Positions 34,345-43,245 are shown, numbered from the stretch's first letter. The stretch: 64,000 nucleotides of DNA from VAZQ01 sp036557665 (GCA_036557665.1 DATBHG010000069.1:1-64000), one strand, 5' to 3'. Made by a program: numbers and translations. Notes: generated from the sequence alone by a model not told the origin.

Positions 34345-35376
34345 ATGGCCGAATTTACCTCGCTCGAGGAGCTGCGGGCGTGCTGTATCGACTTGCCCGG
34401 CGGCAGCCCGGCTGCTGCAGCCGAGGTCGGGCGCCGCGACGCGGAGCTTACCAAGCCGGCGCGCAGCCTGGGCCGATTGGAAGATCTTGTGGCCTGGCTT
34501 GCCCGTTGGCAGGAGCGAAGTCCGCCCAGTCTCGATCGAGTCGAGCTTCTGGTCTTCGCCGGAAATCATGGGGTGACGGCGCAGGGCGTCTCTGCCTATC
34601 CCGCAGATGTCACGGCGCAAATGGTGGCAAATTTCGCCGCCGGCGGCGCAGCAATCAATCAGCTGGCCAGGGTGACTGCAGCGCAGCTGCGCGTGCACGC
34701 CCTCTCTTTGGATCGACCCACTGCCGACTTCACCCTGCACCCGGCAATGGACGAGCGGACGTTTCTTGCCGCCGTAGCCGCGGGGTACGACGCCGTCCCC
34801 GCGAGCTGCGACCTCCTGTGCCTGGGTGAGATGGGTATCGGCAACACGACCGTCGCTGCAGCCCTCGCCGCGGCGCTGTTCGGCGGTGGCGGCCCACGCT
34901 GGGCAGGCCGTGGCACCGGCATCGATGAGCAAGGCTTGGCGCGCAAACGGGCGGCGATCGACAGGGCGCTCGCGCTCCATGCCGACGCGCTCCGCGACCC
35001 GTTGCTGATCGCTGCGAGCTTGGGGGGACGGGAGCTCGCCGCCATTCTGGGCGCGGTGCTGGGCGCGCGGAGACGATCGATCCCGGTGGTGCTTGACGGT
35101 TTCGTGTGTACGGCGGCGGCGGCGCCGCTCAAGAGGCTCAACCCGCAAAGTCTCGCGCACACGCTGGCGGGCCACGTCTCGGCTGAAGCAGGGCATCGCA
35201 AGCTGCTCGAGGAGCTCGAGCTCTCACCCCTTCTCGACCTTGGGATGCGGCTGGGTGAAGGCTCCGGGGCCGCCATCGCCATATTGGTGCTCCGCGCAGC
35301 GCTCGCTTGTCACACCGGGATGTCGACTTTCGCCCAAGCCAAGGTATCGGAGGGGCTTGTGCCGCGCGACCAGTAG
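34345..35376 (+). CDS. cobT: Nicotinate-nucleotide-dimethylbenzimidazole phosphoribosyltransferase
   Basis: 343 residues, normal length. It makes alpha-ribazole 5'-phosphate from dimethylbenzimidazole for the lower ligand of cobalamin. Visible motifs are GRLEDLVAWLARWQ, VFAGNHGVTAQGVSAYP, LCLGEMGIGNTTVAAALAAALFG and the C-terminal KVSEGLVPRD. It is paired divergently with cobS, the enzyme using its product after dephosphorylation. Confidence 0.96.
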   Translation: MAEFTSLEELRACCIDLPGGSPAAAAEVGRRDAELTKPARSLGRLEDLVAWLARWQERSPPSLDRVELLVFAGNHGVTAQGVSAYPADVTAQMVANFAAGGAAINQLARVTAAQLRVHALSLDRPTADFTLHPAMDERTFLAAVAAGYDAVPASCDLLCLGEMGIGNTTVAAALAAALFGGGGPRWAGRGTGIDEQGLARKRAAIDRALALHADALRDPLLIAASLGGRELAAILGAVLGARRRSIPVVLDGFVCTAAAAPLKRLNPQSLAHTLAGHVSAEAGHRKLLEELELSPLLDLGMRLGEGSGAAIAILVLRAALACHTGMSTFAQAKVSEGLVPRDQ

Positions 35377-35412
35377 CGGCTCGGTACGACGGCCCGTACC
35401 CCTGATCTCGCC

Positions 35413-35985
35413 TCACTCATCCGTGCTTGATCTCAGGGTGAAGAGATCGCCGGAGCCGGCATCGGATCCGGTATAGACGATCTTGTCGTCGTCGATGCGC
35501 CGCGCGGCTGGCGTCAGCCGCGCCACCTCCTGCTTGGTGCGGTCGAAGATGTGGATAACCGTGTGCCCCGCCAGAATCAGATAATCGGCGATGATGCGCC
35601 GGTGACAGCGCCACCACAAAAGCTCGGAGCACATGATAGAGCAGTGCTTGGCCGAGCCAAGCTGCTCGAGCCGGGTAAGCCCCTCGTGGAACGGATCCGT
35701 CATGGCGTAATCGGCAAAGTTGCGGAAACTCTGATTTTGCCAGAACGTATTGGGCGAGGCGGCAAGCATGCGCCCGCGCCGACCGCCGAGCTCGGGGACG
35801 TGGACGTACTCGATTCCATGTCCACTGAGCGTCTGCGGCAACGTATTCCTATTGAATTGCGGGTTGGTGCGCGAGCGCGGAATGGCCCGCACATCGACGA
35901 GCGCTCCAATCTCGCTGCTCTCGAGTATTTGGATGAGCTCCGCAGCCGAGCGGGTGGAATGGCCGATGGTAAAAAATATCGCCAA
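35413..35985 (-). CDS. DUF488 domain-containing protein
   Basis: 190 residues. The family opening FFTIGHSTRSAAELIQILES, the VDVRAIPRSRTNPQFNRNTL segment and CSELLWWRCHRRIIADYL near the middle are characteristic. DUF488 proteins are of unclear function (suggested nucleic-acid or nucleotide binding, unproven). It is convergent with cobT. Confidence 0.93.
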   Translation of the reverse strand: MAIFFTIGHSTRSAAELIQILESSEIGALVDVRAIPRSRTNPQFNRNTLPQTLSGHGIEYVHVPELGGRRGRMLAASPNTFWQNQSFRNFADYAMTDPFHEGLTRLEQLGSAKHCSIMCSELLWWRCHRRIIADYLILAGHTVIHIFDRTKQEVARLTPAARRIDDDKIVYTGSDAGSGDLFTLRSSTDE

Positions 35986-36029
35986 GAACGACCTATATCA
36001 TCCGAGAGCGGCGCTCGCTGCTGGGCTCG

Positions 36030-36172
36030 ATGCCTCGACCGTGGCTCCTTATCGTGGCGCATCAGGACGATGAAGCAATTGCGTGCGGGGGCCAGCTTGT
36101 TCGATCGAACGGGTTGTCTGTAGCTCCGGCCACCGATGGCGCGCCGCGCAATCTGCCGGATGCTGCGGTCGC
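36030..36172 (+). pseudogene. N-terminal fragment of a PIG-L deacetylase
   Basis: Frame opening with LLIVAHQDDEAIACGGQLVRS then PATDGAPRN contains the metal-binding AHxDDE motif (AHQDDE) and the next conserved D-G-x-P-R segment of PIG-L/LmbE-type zinc deacetylases. After about 45 residues similarity stops near 36172, and clpS reading the other way begins at 36183. The rest of the enzyme is missing, so this is a degraded 5' piece. Confidence 0.6.
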
Positions 36173-36182
36173 GGCGCCCTGC

Positions 36183-36488
36183 CTACTCCTCCGGCTGCGT
36201 TGTGAATGCGAGTGGATAACCGGCTCTACGGCCGGCTTCGGTTCCTTCCGTTGCCTTGGTCTCGGCGACATCCTTGGTGAACACGGCCACGACGCAGACA
36301 CCGCGCTTATGCGCCGTCATCATCACCCGGTAGGCTTGGTCCGCGTTCATGCGGAACACGCCCTTGAGGACCGTCACCACAAACTCACGCGGCGTGTAGT
36401 CATCGTTGAGCAAAATGACCTTATAGAGCTTCGGACGTTGCGTCTTCGGCCGAACCTTCGTGCGCGGGCGAGTAGCAATATCCGCCAT
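36183..36488 (-). CDS. clpS: ATP-dependent Clp protease adapter ClpS
   Basis: 101 residues from the ATG at 36488 (GGAGG seven bases upstream); a longer frame is not needed. The core YKVILLNDDYTPREFVVTVL and the helix MMTAHKRGVCVVAVFTKDVAETK carry the N-degron binding and ClpA contact residues. ClpS delivers N-end rule substrates to ClpAP. The usual clpA gene is not next to it. Confidence 0.95.
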   Translation of the reverse strand: MADIATRPRTKVRPKTQRPKLYKVILLNDDYTPREFVVTVLKGVFRMNADQAYRVMMTAHKRGVCVVAVFTKDVAETKATEGTEAGRRAGYPLAFTTQPEE

Positions 36489-36696
36489 GGGCGCCTCCGA
36501 GCTCACGCGGTATGCGACTGGTACGATTCTAGCGTTGCGGATCGGAATTGCCACCCTCCGATGGTCAACGGATATTGCCGAGCTTGGGATCCGACGAAGC
36601 GGTTGTTCGGGACAGCTCGGCTGAGCTGTGGAAACTTGCCTGCAACCGGCTTACGCGCCGGTTGACGCATGAGCGCCGCCGCTTAGTCTCGTCTTT

Positions 36697-39543
36697 ATGC
36701 TGGAGGCTGCTGATTCGAAGCGCGGCGGAGCACGGACGGCGCGGACCGGCGCGGGTGGACGTCGCAGCACCCACAAGGCGCGTAACGTCCTCGATCGACC
36801 GGCGGTGCTGGGCTGGCGCACCACGGACGAGGACGAGATCGCGCTGCGCCGCTGGCGCGGTCGTACCGAGATCGTCGCCATCGCGGCCTTGGAGCCGGAG
36901 CATTCCGCCTTCGGCACCTACCGTGCCCAATCGGGCAGCGGCAATTTCTATGAGGTGGAGATACGCAGCCTCGCCGAGCCGCGCAATTCCTGCGGGTGCA
37001 TCGACCACCGGGTGAACGGCCTTGGAACGTGCAAGCACATCGAGGGTGTGATCGAGGCCCTGCGCCGGCGCGGCGCCGGCGCGCTTCGCGAAGCAGGGAG
37101 GCGCGGCAGCCCCCGCGTGGAGATTTTCGTGGACCGTGCCGGTGGGGCAACGCCAAAACTGGCATGGCCCGCCGGTAACGCCCGGGGCATGCGCGAGGCG
37201 CGCGAATGGCTCGCTCCGTTCATCCTGCCGGACGGCAGCCTGACTCCGGAAGCCGACGCAATTGAAGCTCTCATTTCGGCGTGGCGGACTGCGCCCGCGA
37301 GCATTCGCCGCCGCATCCGGGTGTCGCGCCATTTTACTCCATGGCTCGAGCGTGTGCAGCGGCAGTCCTCACGCGAGCAGGCGCGCGCGGGCTTCCTCGC
37401 CGAGGTCGAGGCCGGAACGGCTAGTTTCGACCTGCTGCACTACCCGCTGCTGCCGTACCAGCGCGAAGGCATGCTGCACCTCGCCTTTGCTGAACGCGCG
37501 CTGCTCGCCGACGAGATGGGGCTGGGCAAGACCGTGCAGGCGATTGCAGCTTGCGAGCTGCTGGCGCGGCGCAAAGGTATCGAGCGCGTTCTGGTGGTCT
37601 GTCCCACCTCGCTCAAGGCGGAATGGGAGGAGCAGATCGCCCGCTTCGCCGCGCGGGAAGCGCGCCCGGTGTTCGGGCTGCGGCCGGCGCGGCTTGCCGC
37701 CTATCGCGAGCCCGCATTCTTCACCATCGTCAACTACGAGCAGGTGTGGAACGACGCGCGGGATCTCAACGAGATACTTCGGCCTGACATCATCGTGCTC
37801 GACGAGGCTCAGCGGATCAAGAACTGGCAAACCAAGACTGCACGGCAGGTCAAGTCGCTGCGCTCCCCATATGCCTTCGTGTTGACCGGCACCCCGGTCG
37901 AGAACCGCATCGACGAGCTTTACTCCATCGTTCAATACCTCGATCCCGAGCTGGTAGGTCCGCTGTTTCGGTTCAATCGGGACTTCTACGAGCTCGACGA
38001 GAGAGGCCGGCCGGTCGATTACCAAAACCTTTCGCAGCTGCGAGGACGGCTGCAAGGCGTGATGCTGCGCCGGCGCAAGTCCGATGTGGAATCCGAGCTT
38101 CCTGGCCGAACTGTGAAGAGCTTCCTCGTGCCGATGACCGAGGAGCAGCGGCTGCGTTACGAGGACTACCATGAGCCTGCTGCTCGTCTGATCGCGCAGG
38201 CGCAGCGCCGCCCGCTCCGCCAGGAGGAGTTCGAGCGGTTGATGATGCTGCTCGGCTGCATGCGCATGGTGTGTGATACGCCCGCGATTCTCGACCCGTC
38301 TTGCCGGATCAGCCCCAAGCTCGAGGAGCTCGAAGGCATTCTGGGCGATCTGCTGGAAGACCCGGAACGCAAGATCATCGTGTTCTCCGAGTGGGAGCGC
38401 ATGCTTGCGCTGGTGCGCGAGCTCGCGATCGAGATGGGCGTGGAGACGGCTTGGCATACGGGGTCAGTGCCGCAGCAGCGCCGGCGCGCAGAGATCATGC
38501 GGTTCAAGCAGGACCCGGCTTGCCGCCTCTTTCTGTCGACCGACAGCGGCAGCGTGGGGCTTAATCTGCAAGTTGCAAGCGCAGTGGTGAACGTCGACCT
38601 GCCCTGGAACCCGGCCAAGCTCGAGCAACGCATTGCCCGCGCGTGGCGGAAGAACCAGACACGCTCGGTAACGGTGGTCAATCTCGTCTGCGAAGATTCG
38701 ATCGAGCACCAGATTTTGCATCTGCTCGGGCAGAAGCAGGCTTTGGCCGACGGCGTGCTGGATGGCCAGGGCGATCTTGCAGCTCTCAAGATGCCGTCCG
38801 GCCGGGCGGCCATGATCGAGCGCATGCAGGCGCTGATGCAAACGCGAGTGCCGCGCATTGTCAGTGCCGAGGAAGCGCTCGCAGCGGAGCTGCGCCAGCG
38901 CTACGGCGAGCGGGCGCTGCTGATCGAGGCGCGCGCCGCCGCTGATGGCCGCATGCGCATCCTTGCCGTGCTCGACGTGGACGGTGACACGCTCGCAGCT
39001 GAGACCAGGCGCCACGAAATCCGGGGCGATACGGCCCCCGCCGTCGAGGTGATCGACAAGCCGACCTGGCTCACGATGCGCCGGCTGGCCGCGGGCGGGA
39101 TCATCACCATGGCCGAGAGTCAGGCGTGTGTGTTCCACCAGGCACCCGAGCTGGCGGGATCCGGCGAGAGCAGCTCCGACGCCCCTGCCCGTGTCGGCGC
39201 GCTGCGTGCCCAGGCCGAGCGCGCCCTCGGCATGGCGCGTGCGCTTTCCGGCGGCGGCTTCTCGGACGAGGCTTTTCCCCTGGTGGCCAAGGCGATCGCC
39301 GCCGGTGCGGCGGCCCGGCTCGCCGCACTCGGTGAGCTTGCGGTCGGAGCCACATTGGCCAGCCCCATGCAGGTGCATGACCTGGTCGAGCGCGGCGCGC
39401 TGATGCCGCAAGCGGAGACGGCGTTGTCCGCGCTCTGGTCCGCGGCGAGCGGAAAGGCCGTCGTGGATCTCGCCTCCGCCATCGAGACAGGCGCGCGTGT
39501 GATCGCGACGCTCGGCGATGCCGATGTCGCGAAAGCGGCATAG
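36697..39543 (+). CDS. SWIM zinc-finger SNF2-family DEAD/DEAH helicase
   Basis: 948 residues. A SWIM-type zinc finger with Cys99, Cys101, Cys112 and His114 (CGCIDHRVNGLGTCKH) precedes the Swi2/Snf2 ATPase: motif I DEMGLGKT at about residue 272, motif II DEAQ at about 369, motif III LTGTPVENRIDEL, and the C-terminal helicase with LFLSTDSGSVGLNLQVASAVVN and RIARAWRKNQTRSV. The last 200 residues are an alanine-rich domain I do not recognise. Such proteins remodel nucleoprotein complexes or take part in repair or defence; no specific partner is adjacent. It is divergent from clpS. Confidence 0.9.
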   Translation: MLEAADSKRGGARTARTGAGGRRSTHKARNVLDRPAVLGWRTTDEDEIALRRWRGRTEIVAIAALEPEHSAFGTYRAQSGSGNFYEVEIRSLAEPRNSCGCIDHRVNGLGTCKHIEGVIEALRRRGAGALREAGRRGSPRVEIFVDRAGGATPKLAWPAGNARGMREAREWLAPFILPDGSLTPEADAIEALISAWRTAPASIRRRIRVSRHFTPWLERVQRQSSREQARAGFLAEVEAGTASFDLLHYPLLPYQREGMLHLAFAERALLADEMGLGKTVQAIAACELLARRKGIERVLVVCPTSLKAEWEEQIARFAAREARPVFGLRPARLAAYREPAFFTIVNYEQVWNDARDLNEILRPDIIVLDEAQRIKNWQTKTARQVKSLRSPYAFVLTGTPVENRIDELYSIVQYLDPELVGPLFRFNRDFYELDERGRPVDYQNLSQLRGRLQGVMLRRRKSDVESELPGRTVKSFLVPMTEEQRLRYEDYHEPAARLIAQAQRRPLRQEEFERLMMLLGCMRMVCDTPAILDPSCRISPKLEELEGILGDLLEDPERKIIVFSEWERMLALVRELAIEMGVETAWHTGSVPQQRRRAEIMRFKQDPACRLFLSTDSGSVGLNLQVASAVVNVDLPWNPAKLEQRIARAWRKNQTRSVTVVNLVCEDSIEHQILHLLGQKQALADGVLDGQGDLAALKMPSGRAAMIERMQALMQTRVPRIVSAEEALAAELRQRYGERALLIEARAAADGRMRILAVLDVDGDTLAAETRRHEIRGDTAPAVEVIDKPTWLTMRRLAAGGIITMAESQACVFHQAPELAGSGESSSDAPARVGALRAQAERALGMARALSGGGFSDEAFPLVAKAIAAGAAARLAALGELAVGATLASPMQVHDLVERGALMPQAETALSALWSAASGKAVVDLASAIETGARVIATLGDADVAKAA

Positions 39544-39545
39544 TC

Positions 39546-40025
39546 TCAGATCGGCACTGCCATTGCCTCGAAGGCGCTGTCGCAATTGACCAGGTCTACG
39601 CGCTTCTGCACGATGCGCAGGCTATCACCATCACGTCGCAGGTGATGGCGCTGCCGCCCGGCGAAGATGCGCTGCTGGTCGTCGCGGCACCCCACCATGA
39701 TCACGTTGGAGCTGACGACGTATTCCCCGATATCCGCGTCGGCGCTGTCGATCCGCAGGTTGCCGATGAGATGCACCGTGCGCGAGGGCGGCGTCTGCAC
39801 GTGAATGCGCGGATGCTCCAGCCGCTCGATACGCGTGCGCATCAGGGCGAGGTCGTCATAGAACAGAGAGGCTTGGTCGAACGGGCTCTGCTGGTCCTGA
39901 ACTGCCGGGACCCAATAGGCGCCGTCCTCGGCAAAAAGCCCCATCCACTCGCGAAACCGCCGTTCATCCAGGAGACGGGCCTCGTGCTCCACGAAGTCGG
40001 CAAGCTGTGCGCGGTCCACGCTCAT
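39546..40025 (-). CDS. Aromatic-ring-hydroxylating dioxygenase, beta subunit
   Basis: 159 residues, SnoaL/NTF2-like fold. Signals are FVEHEARLLDERRFREWMGLFAEDGAYWVPA and the C-terminal FAGRQRHHLRRDGDSLRIVQKRVDLVN, the usual beta-subunit pattern. It pairs with the alpha subunit at 40789 to form the terminal oxygenase of a Rieske non-heme iron dioxygenase. The two genes are separated by a toxin-antitoxin-like pair, so the operon is interrupted. The beta subunit is mostly structural. Confidence 0.9.
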   Translation of the reverse strand: MSVDRAQLADFVEHEARLLDERRFREWMGLFAEDGAYWVPAVQDQQSPFDQASLFYDDLALMRTRIERLEHPRIHVQTPPSRTVHLIGNLRIDSADADIGEYVVSSNVIMVGCRDDQQRIFAGRQRHHLRRDGDSLRIVQKRVDLVNCDSAFEAMAVPI

Positions 40026-40038
40026 AGTCGACAGCGGG

Positions 40039-40255
40039 TTACTTCCTGAAAAGATGCCTGGGTAGTCCTGATTGACGTATCATGGACGCGAGCGTGTCAG
40101 GCTTGATCTCGTCTCCGAGCGAATGAAATGCGACGGTGACCATGCAAACCCGACCGTTGATCACGCCGCGGTATCGGCGATGGCTCGTGGCCTTGCGAGG
40201 CAGCTCAACGAACCCGTAAGCCTCGATAATTGCGATGAATTCCCTGAAGGTACAT
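40039..40255 (-). pseudogene. HicA-family mRNA interferase toxin, likely frameshifted
   Basis: The minus-strand frame from 40248 to the TAA at 40041 encodes 69 residues beginning FREFIAIIEAYGFVELP and continuing ATSHRRYRG, KPDTLASMIRQSGLP. That is the HicA double-stranded-RNA-binding toxin, with the catalytic His of the (G)SHRRY motif retained. No in-frame ATG, GTG or TTG precedes it (a stop lies seven codons upstream). An ATG at 40255 directly after the hicB stop fits if a single extra C (40249) is ignored. So translation appears disrupted by a one-base insertion, unless a non-standard start or a sequencing error is involved. Confidence 0.7.
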
Positions 40256-40639
40256 TCAGGCGGGGCACGCTACGGGAAACCCAATGGCTGCAATGTGATG
40301 GGCATCCTGACCCGAAATGGCGCATCTGAACAAACGCCAGCCCCATAGGAGGCGGACATGCAGCGGAGCTCGCCGGGACAACAGCCGCGCACGGTCGGGC
40401 TCGGGCTCCGCGGCTGCGGCTTCGATATAGCCCCAGATGGCTTGAGCCAACTGCGAGCGCGTCTCCTCGAAAGACCGGCCTTGAACGGCCAGATCGAAAT
40501 CAAGGCAAAATGCTTCCCACTGATCGCCGCTGCCGCGAGCAATGCAGTAAAGGTCACGTCGCGCGCTCGTCTGTTTGCCGCCCCCTGCTTTTGGCGCATT
40601 CCTTGGGTTATTTGCTTCCGGCTCTCGATGCTCAGACAC
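40256..40639 (-). CDS. HicB-like antitoxin (DUF1902-type)
   Basis: 127 residues from the GTG at 40639, which has GGAGGG six bases upstream; a longer frame lacks any signal. The core DLYCIARGSGDQWEAFCLDFDLAVQGRSFEETRSQL is the degenerate RNase H-like fold of HicB antitoxins, and ARLLSRRAPLHVRLLWGW continues the alphaproteobacterial subfamily. No separate C-terminal DNA-binding domain is obvious. Its TGA adjoins the ATG of the hicA remnant. Gene order antitoxin-toxin is reversed from classical hicAB. Confidence 0.75.
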   Translation of the reverse strand: MSEHREPEANNPRNAPKAGGGKQTSARRDLYCIARGSGDQWEAFCLDFDLAVQGRSFEETRSQLAQAIWGYIEAAAAEPEPDRARLLSRRAPLHVRLLWGWRLFRCAISGQDAHHIAAIGFPVACPA

Positions 40640-40788
40640 GGTGCACCCTCCATCGCAAATTTTGCTATAAGATAATGCGGCGGCGCATAGCAACAACCAC
40701 CACGCGCGCCGGCGTTGAAGGAAGCTCCGAAAGCTGGCTCTGGCGGCCGGATCTATGTGGCTGGCGGAGCCCAGCCACGAATGCCGGG

Positions 40789-42108
40789 TCAAGAGTTACC
40801 GGACGGGCGCTGCCCCTCGCGCATATAGCCGAGCCAAGCCTTGTACTGGGCGCGCACGACCATCTCGTGAGTGGCGAGCGCGCGCGTGGCGTTGAGCTCG
40901 CGGTCCGGCTCCTCGTCTCCGAGTCCGCGCGAGATATCGACCCAATCGGTCATCCGGCTGCGCAGCCCCTTCTGAGCTCGCACGAATGCTTCAAGGTCGT
41001 CTGTCTGCACGAACGATGCGGCGGAATGCGTGACGTTGAGCAGGCGAATGTTGCCGAAGCTCATCGCCGCCGGAGCGCCCACGAGGCGAACAGGATAGAC
41101 GTTGACCTCGGTGCGGTCGACCGCAACGGGCTTGATCACCCGGACGTGGATGTTGAGCCCCATGATCGACATGTTCGGGTAGACGAGCGAATTGTGCAGG
41201 CGCGGTGTGAGAATTTGCCTCGCGCGCCCGGGGCCCACTTTCTCCGCCAGCACGCGCCGGTACTCGTCATAGGCAGGACTTGAGCGGTTTTCGTCGTCAA
41301 GCGACGTATTGCTCGTCCAGCCGTGACCGTTCCCTGCGATATAGCTTTTCCGCTCCCTCCATGAGCTTGCCGTCTGCCTCCTCTCGGTCTCGACCACCGT
41401 CGCGCCCTTTTGATCCCCTTCGCGCCGAGCGAACTGCACGCCTTGCTTGTTCACCGTGGAGGCGTGTCCAAACGGCACGTGATAGGAATCGAGGACGTTT
41501 TCGACCTGCAGCTTCCAATTCCCGTTGTAGACGTAGCGATGCATGCCGGCATCGAGGGCAAGCTCGGCCTCAGGAGCGCGGTCCACGAGGTCATCGATAT
41601 TACCCTTCACCGGACCGACGTGATCCTCGAAGCTCAGCCCCTTCTCGGCAAGGCTCGCAAAAATGAAGCCACGATATTCTCCGACGCGCGGCGCCCGAGC
41701 GAGGCCGAACGCCGCCTTGTCGAAACCAGCCGCACACCCTTCCGGAACGGGTACGGCCGCAAGGCGCCCATCCGTATCGAAGGTCCAGCCGTGATAGCAG
41801 CAGGTCAAGCGCTGGGCACTGCCTTTGCGTTCGTTCACCACCTTGGCACCACGATGGGTGCAACGATTGAGGAGCACGTGCACGGTGCCGTCGTGATGGC
41901 GCACCATGATGACGGGCTGTCGCCCAAGCTCGGTGGTGATGTAATCGCCGGGTTGCGGCACCTGGCTGGCGTGACCCACGAACAGCCACGCACGGCCGAA
42001 GATGCGCTCCATCTCCAGCTCGAAGATGTCGGGGTCGGTGTAGACGTTCCGATGCACTCGTCCCGGCTCGATCAGAGCAGCAATCTGTGTGTCGCTTCCG
42101 TTGCGCAT
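40789..42108 (-). CDS. Aromatic-ring-hydroxylating dioxygenase, alpha subunit (Rieske)
   Basis: 439 residues from the ATG at 42108; an upstream ATG at 42153 gives 15 extra residues. The Rieske 2Fe-2S ligands are Cys83, His85, Cys103 and His106 (CTHRG...CCYHGW). The mononuclear iron site is the NxxDxxHx4H pattern (Asn204, Asp207, His210, His215). This catalytic subunit inserts both oxygen atoms into an aromatic ring to give a cis-dihydrodiol. Neither a ferredoxin nor a reductase gene is nearby. It is preceded by a palindromic repeat at 42143 and the binding-protein gene. Confidence 0.93.
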   Translation of the reverse strand: MRNGSDTQIAALIEPGRVHRNVYTDPDIFELEMERIFGRAWLFVGHASQVPQPGDYITTELGRQPVIMVRHHDGTVHVLLNRCTHRGAKVVNERKGSAQRLTCCYHGWTFDTDGRLAAVPVPEGCAAGFDKAAFGLARAPRVGEYRGFIFASLAEKGLSFEDHVGPVKGNIDDLVDRAPEAELALDAGMHRYVYNGNWKLQVENVLDSYHVPFGHASTVNKQGVQFARREGDQKGATVVETERRQTASSWRERKSYIAGNGHGWTSNTSLDDENRSSPAYDEYRRVLAEKVGPGRARQILTPRLHNSLVYPNMSIMGLNIHVRVIKPVAVDRTEVNVYPVRLVGAPAAMSFGNIRLLNVTHSAASFVQTDDLEAFVRAQKGLRSRMTDWVDISRGLGDEEPDRELNATRALATHEMVVRAQYKAWLGYMREGQRPSGNS

Positions 42109-42142
42109 TGGTGATCGGCCGTTTCGCAGGGGGGCGGCATGA

Positions 42143-42193
42143 GGGGACCCCAAAAACGCTTTGCGTTTTTTGGGAGCCCCGACTCGCCCCTAC
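42143..42193. repeat. GTAGGGGCG-type palindromic mini-repeat, copy 2, with strong hairpin
   Basis: An 11-base hairpin (CCCAAAAACGC...GCG-TTTTTTGGG with a three-base loop) is nested between outer GGGG and CCCC arms; on the minus strand it begins GTAGGGGCGAG like the other copies. It could also terminate transcription leftwards after the binding-protein gene. Confidence 0.6.
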
Positions 42194-42207
42194 GGAGGTT
42201 GGCGGTG

Positions 42208-43140
42208 TTACTCCGCGGCTTGATGAGCGTACTGCTGCACGTTCATGTTGACGAGCGCCAGCGGCGAGGCCGCCTCCTCGAGCATGCCCCAGCTCTTGAG
42301 CCAGTCATAGGTACGCTGCATCTCCTCGAGCGGGATCGGCGCGGGATCGCAGACGACCAGCCGGCTCTCGCGCAGCTCTTCGACCTTGAGCGCGGCGACC
42401 TCCGGATCGTTCTTGGCATGATAGTCGATGAAATAATGCAGATAGCCGCGTCTGTCGGCATTGATCCGGCGTACGGCCTCGCGCACTGCCCGGTTGAAAG
42501 CGGCATAGGTCGGCGCATCGACCCGATCCGAGGCGACCTCGGTGCCATGGAAAAGGGCGGAGCAAATGATGCGGCAGCCTTTCTTCTCGGCCAGCGTAAC
42601 ATGGGGCTCGGTCAAGGTGGTGGCGTCGATCTCCCCGCGCATGAGGGCATCGAGCCGGTACCGTGAGCCGTTCGGCGCGCGGCAAAGCTTGATCGTCTCG
42701 CGCGGCACGAAGCCCTCCAGCATGTGCAGTGCGATGTAGTGGGTGCCGAAATAGAACGGCACCCCGATGGTCTTGTCGGCGAGCTGCTGTGGCGTGAATA
42801 CCGGCGAGTCGGGAGCAACGACCAGGGCGGCGTAGGCGATGATCGCGCGGCGGCCGAGTTGGCGGCTGCCGGTGCCGGTATCCTGCACGCGGCAGTAATT
42901 GCCCCACTCACAGGCATTGTACAGGTCGGCCTTGCCCTGCTCGAACAACTTGCCGTGGCTGGCAAAGGGGTCGACCCCCTTGGGGCTGGTCACATGCGGC
43001 TCGACCTTTTTCTCCACTCCCTTTTCCCGGTCGGCCCATTCGATCTGCAGACCTTCCCTTTCGAACAGGCCTTCATCATAGGCGACGAGCTCAGGCAGCC
43101 CCTGGAACGGGGCGGTGGTCTCCAAAACAAGCTTCTTCAT
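42208..43140 (-). CDS. NMT1/SsuA-like binding protein without signal peptide
   Basis: 310 residues from the ATG at 43140 (AGGAG seven bases upstream); the larger frame from 43257 has no such site. The N-terminus MKKLVLETTAPFQGLPELVAYDEGLFEREGL starts directly with the mature-type fold, with no hydrophobic signal sequence. QQLADKTIGVPFYFGTHYI, LMRGEIDATTLTEPHVTLAE and WGMLEE are consistent with the type 2 periplasmic binding protein fold of SsuA/THI5. It may work in the cytoplasm, as THI5-like or PBP-like enzymes do, or export differently. It is divergent from the GntR regulator and upstream of the Rieske alpha gene. Confidence 0.75.
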   Translation of the reverse strand: MKKLVLETTAPFQGLPELVAYDEGLFEREGLQIEWADREKGVEKKVEPHVTSPKGVDPFASHGKLFEQGKADLYNACEWGNYCRVQDTGTGSRQLGRRAIIAYAALVVAPDSPVFTPQQLADKTIGVPFYFGTHYIALHMLEGFVPRETIKLCRAPNGSRYRLDALMRGEIDATTLTEPHVTLAEKKGCRIICSALFHGTEVASDRVDAPTYAAFNRAVREAVRRINADRRGYLHYFIDYHAKNDPEVAALKVEELRESRLVVCDPAPIPLEEMQRTYDWLKSWGMLEEAASPLALVNMNVQQYAHQAAE

Positions 43141-43245
43141 CTCGATCTCCTGGAAATGCCTGCGCGGCGGGGGGCTTGCCCGGCTCGGCACAGTTGAATA
43201 CCACGTCAGTATCGACGTCAAGCGGTCAACCCGTCCGATCGTAGG

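Noticed and set aside
40072..40329. 85-codon plus-strand frame within the hicA region
   Set aside because: It is antisense to the clearly recognisable HicA frame and has no resemblance to a family.
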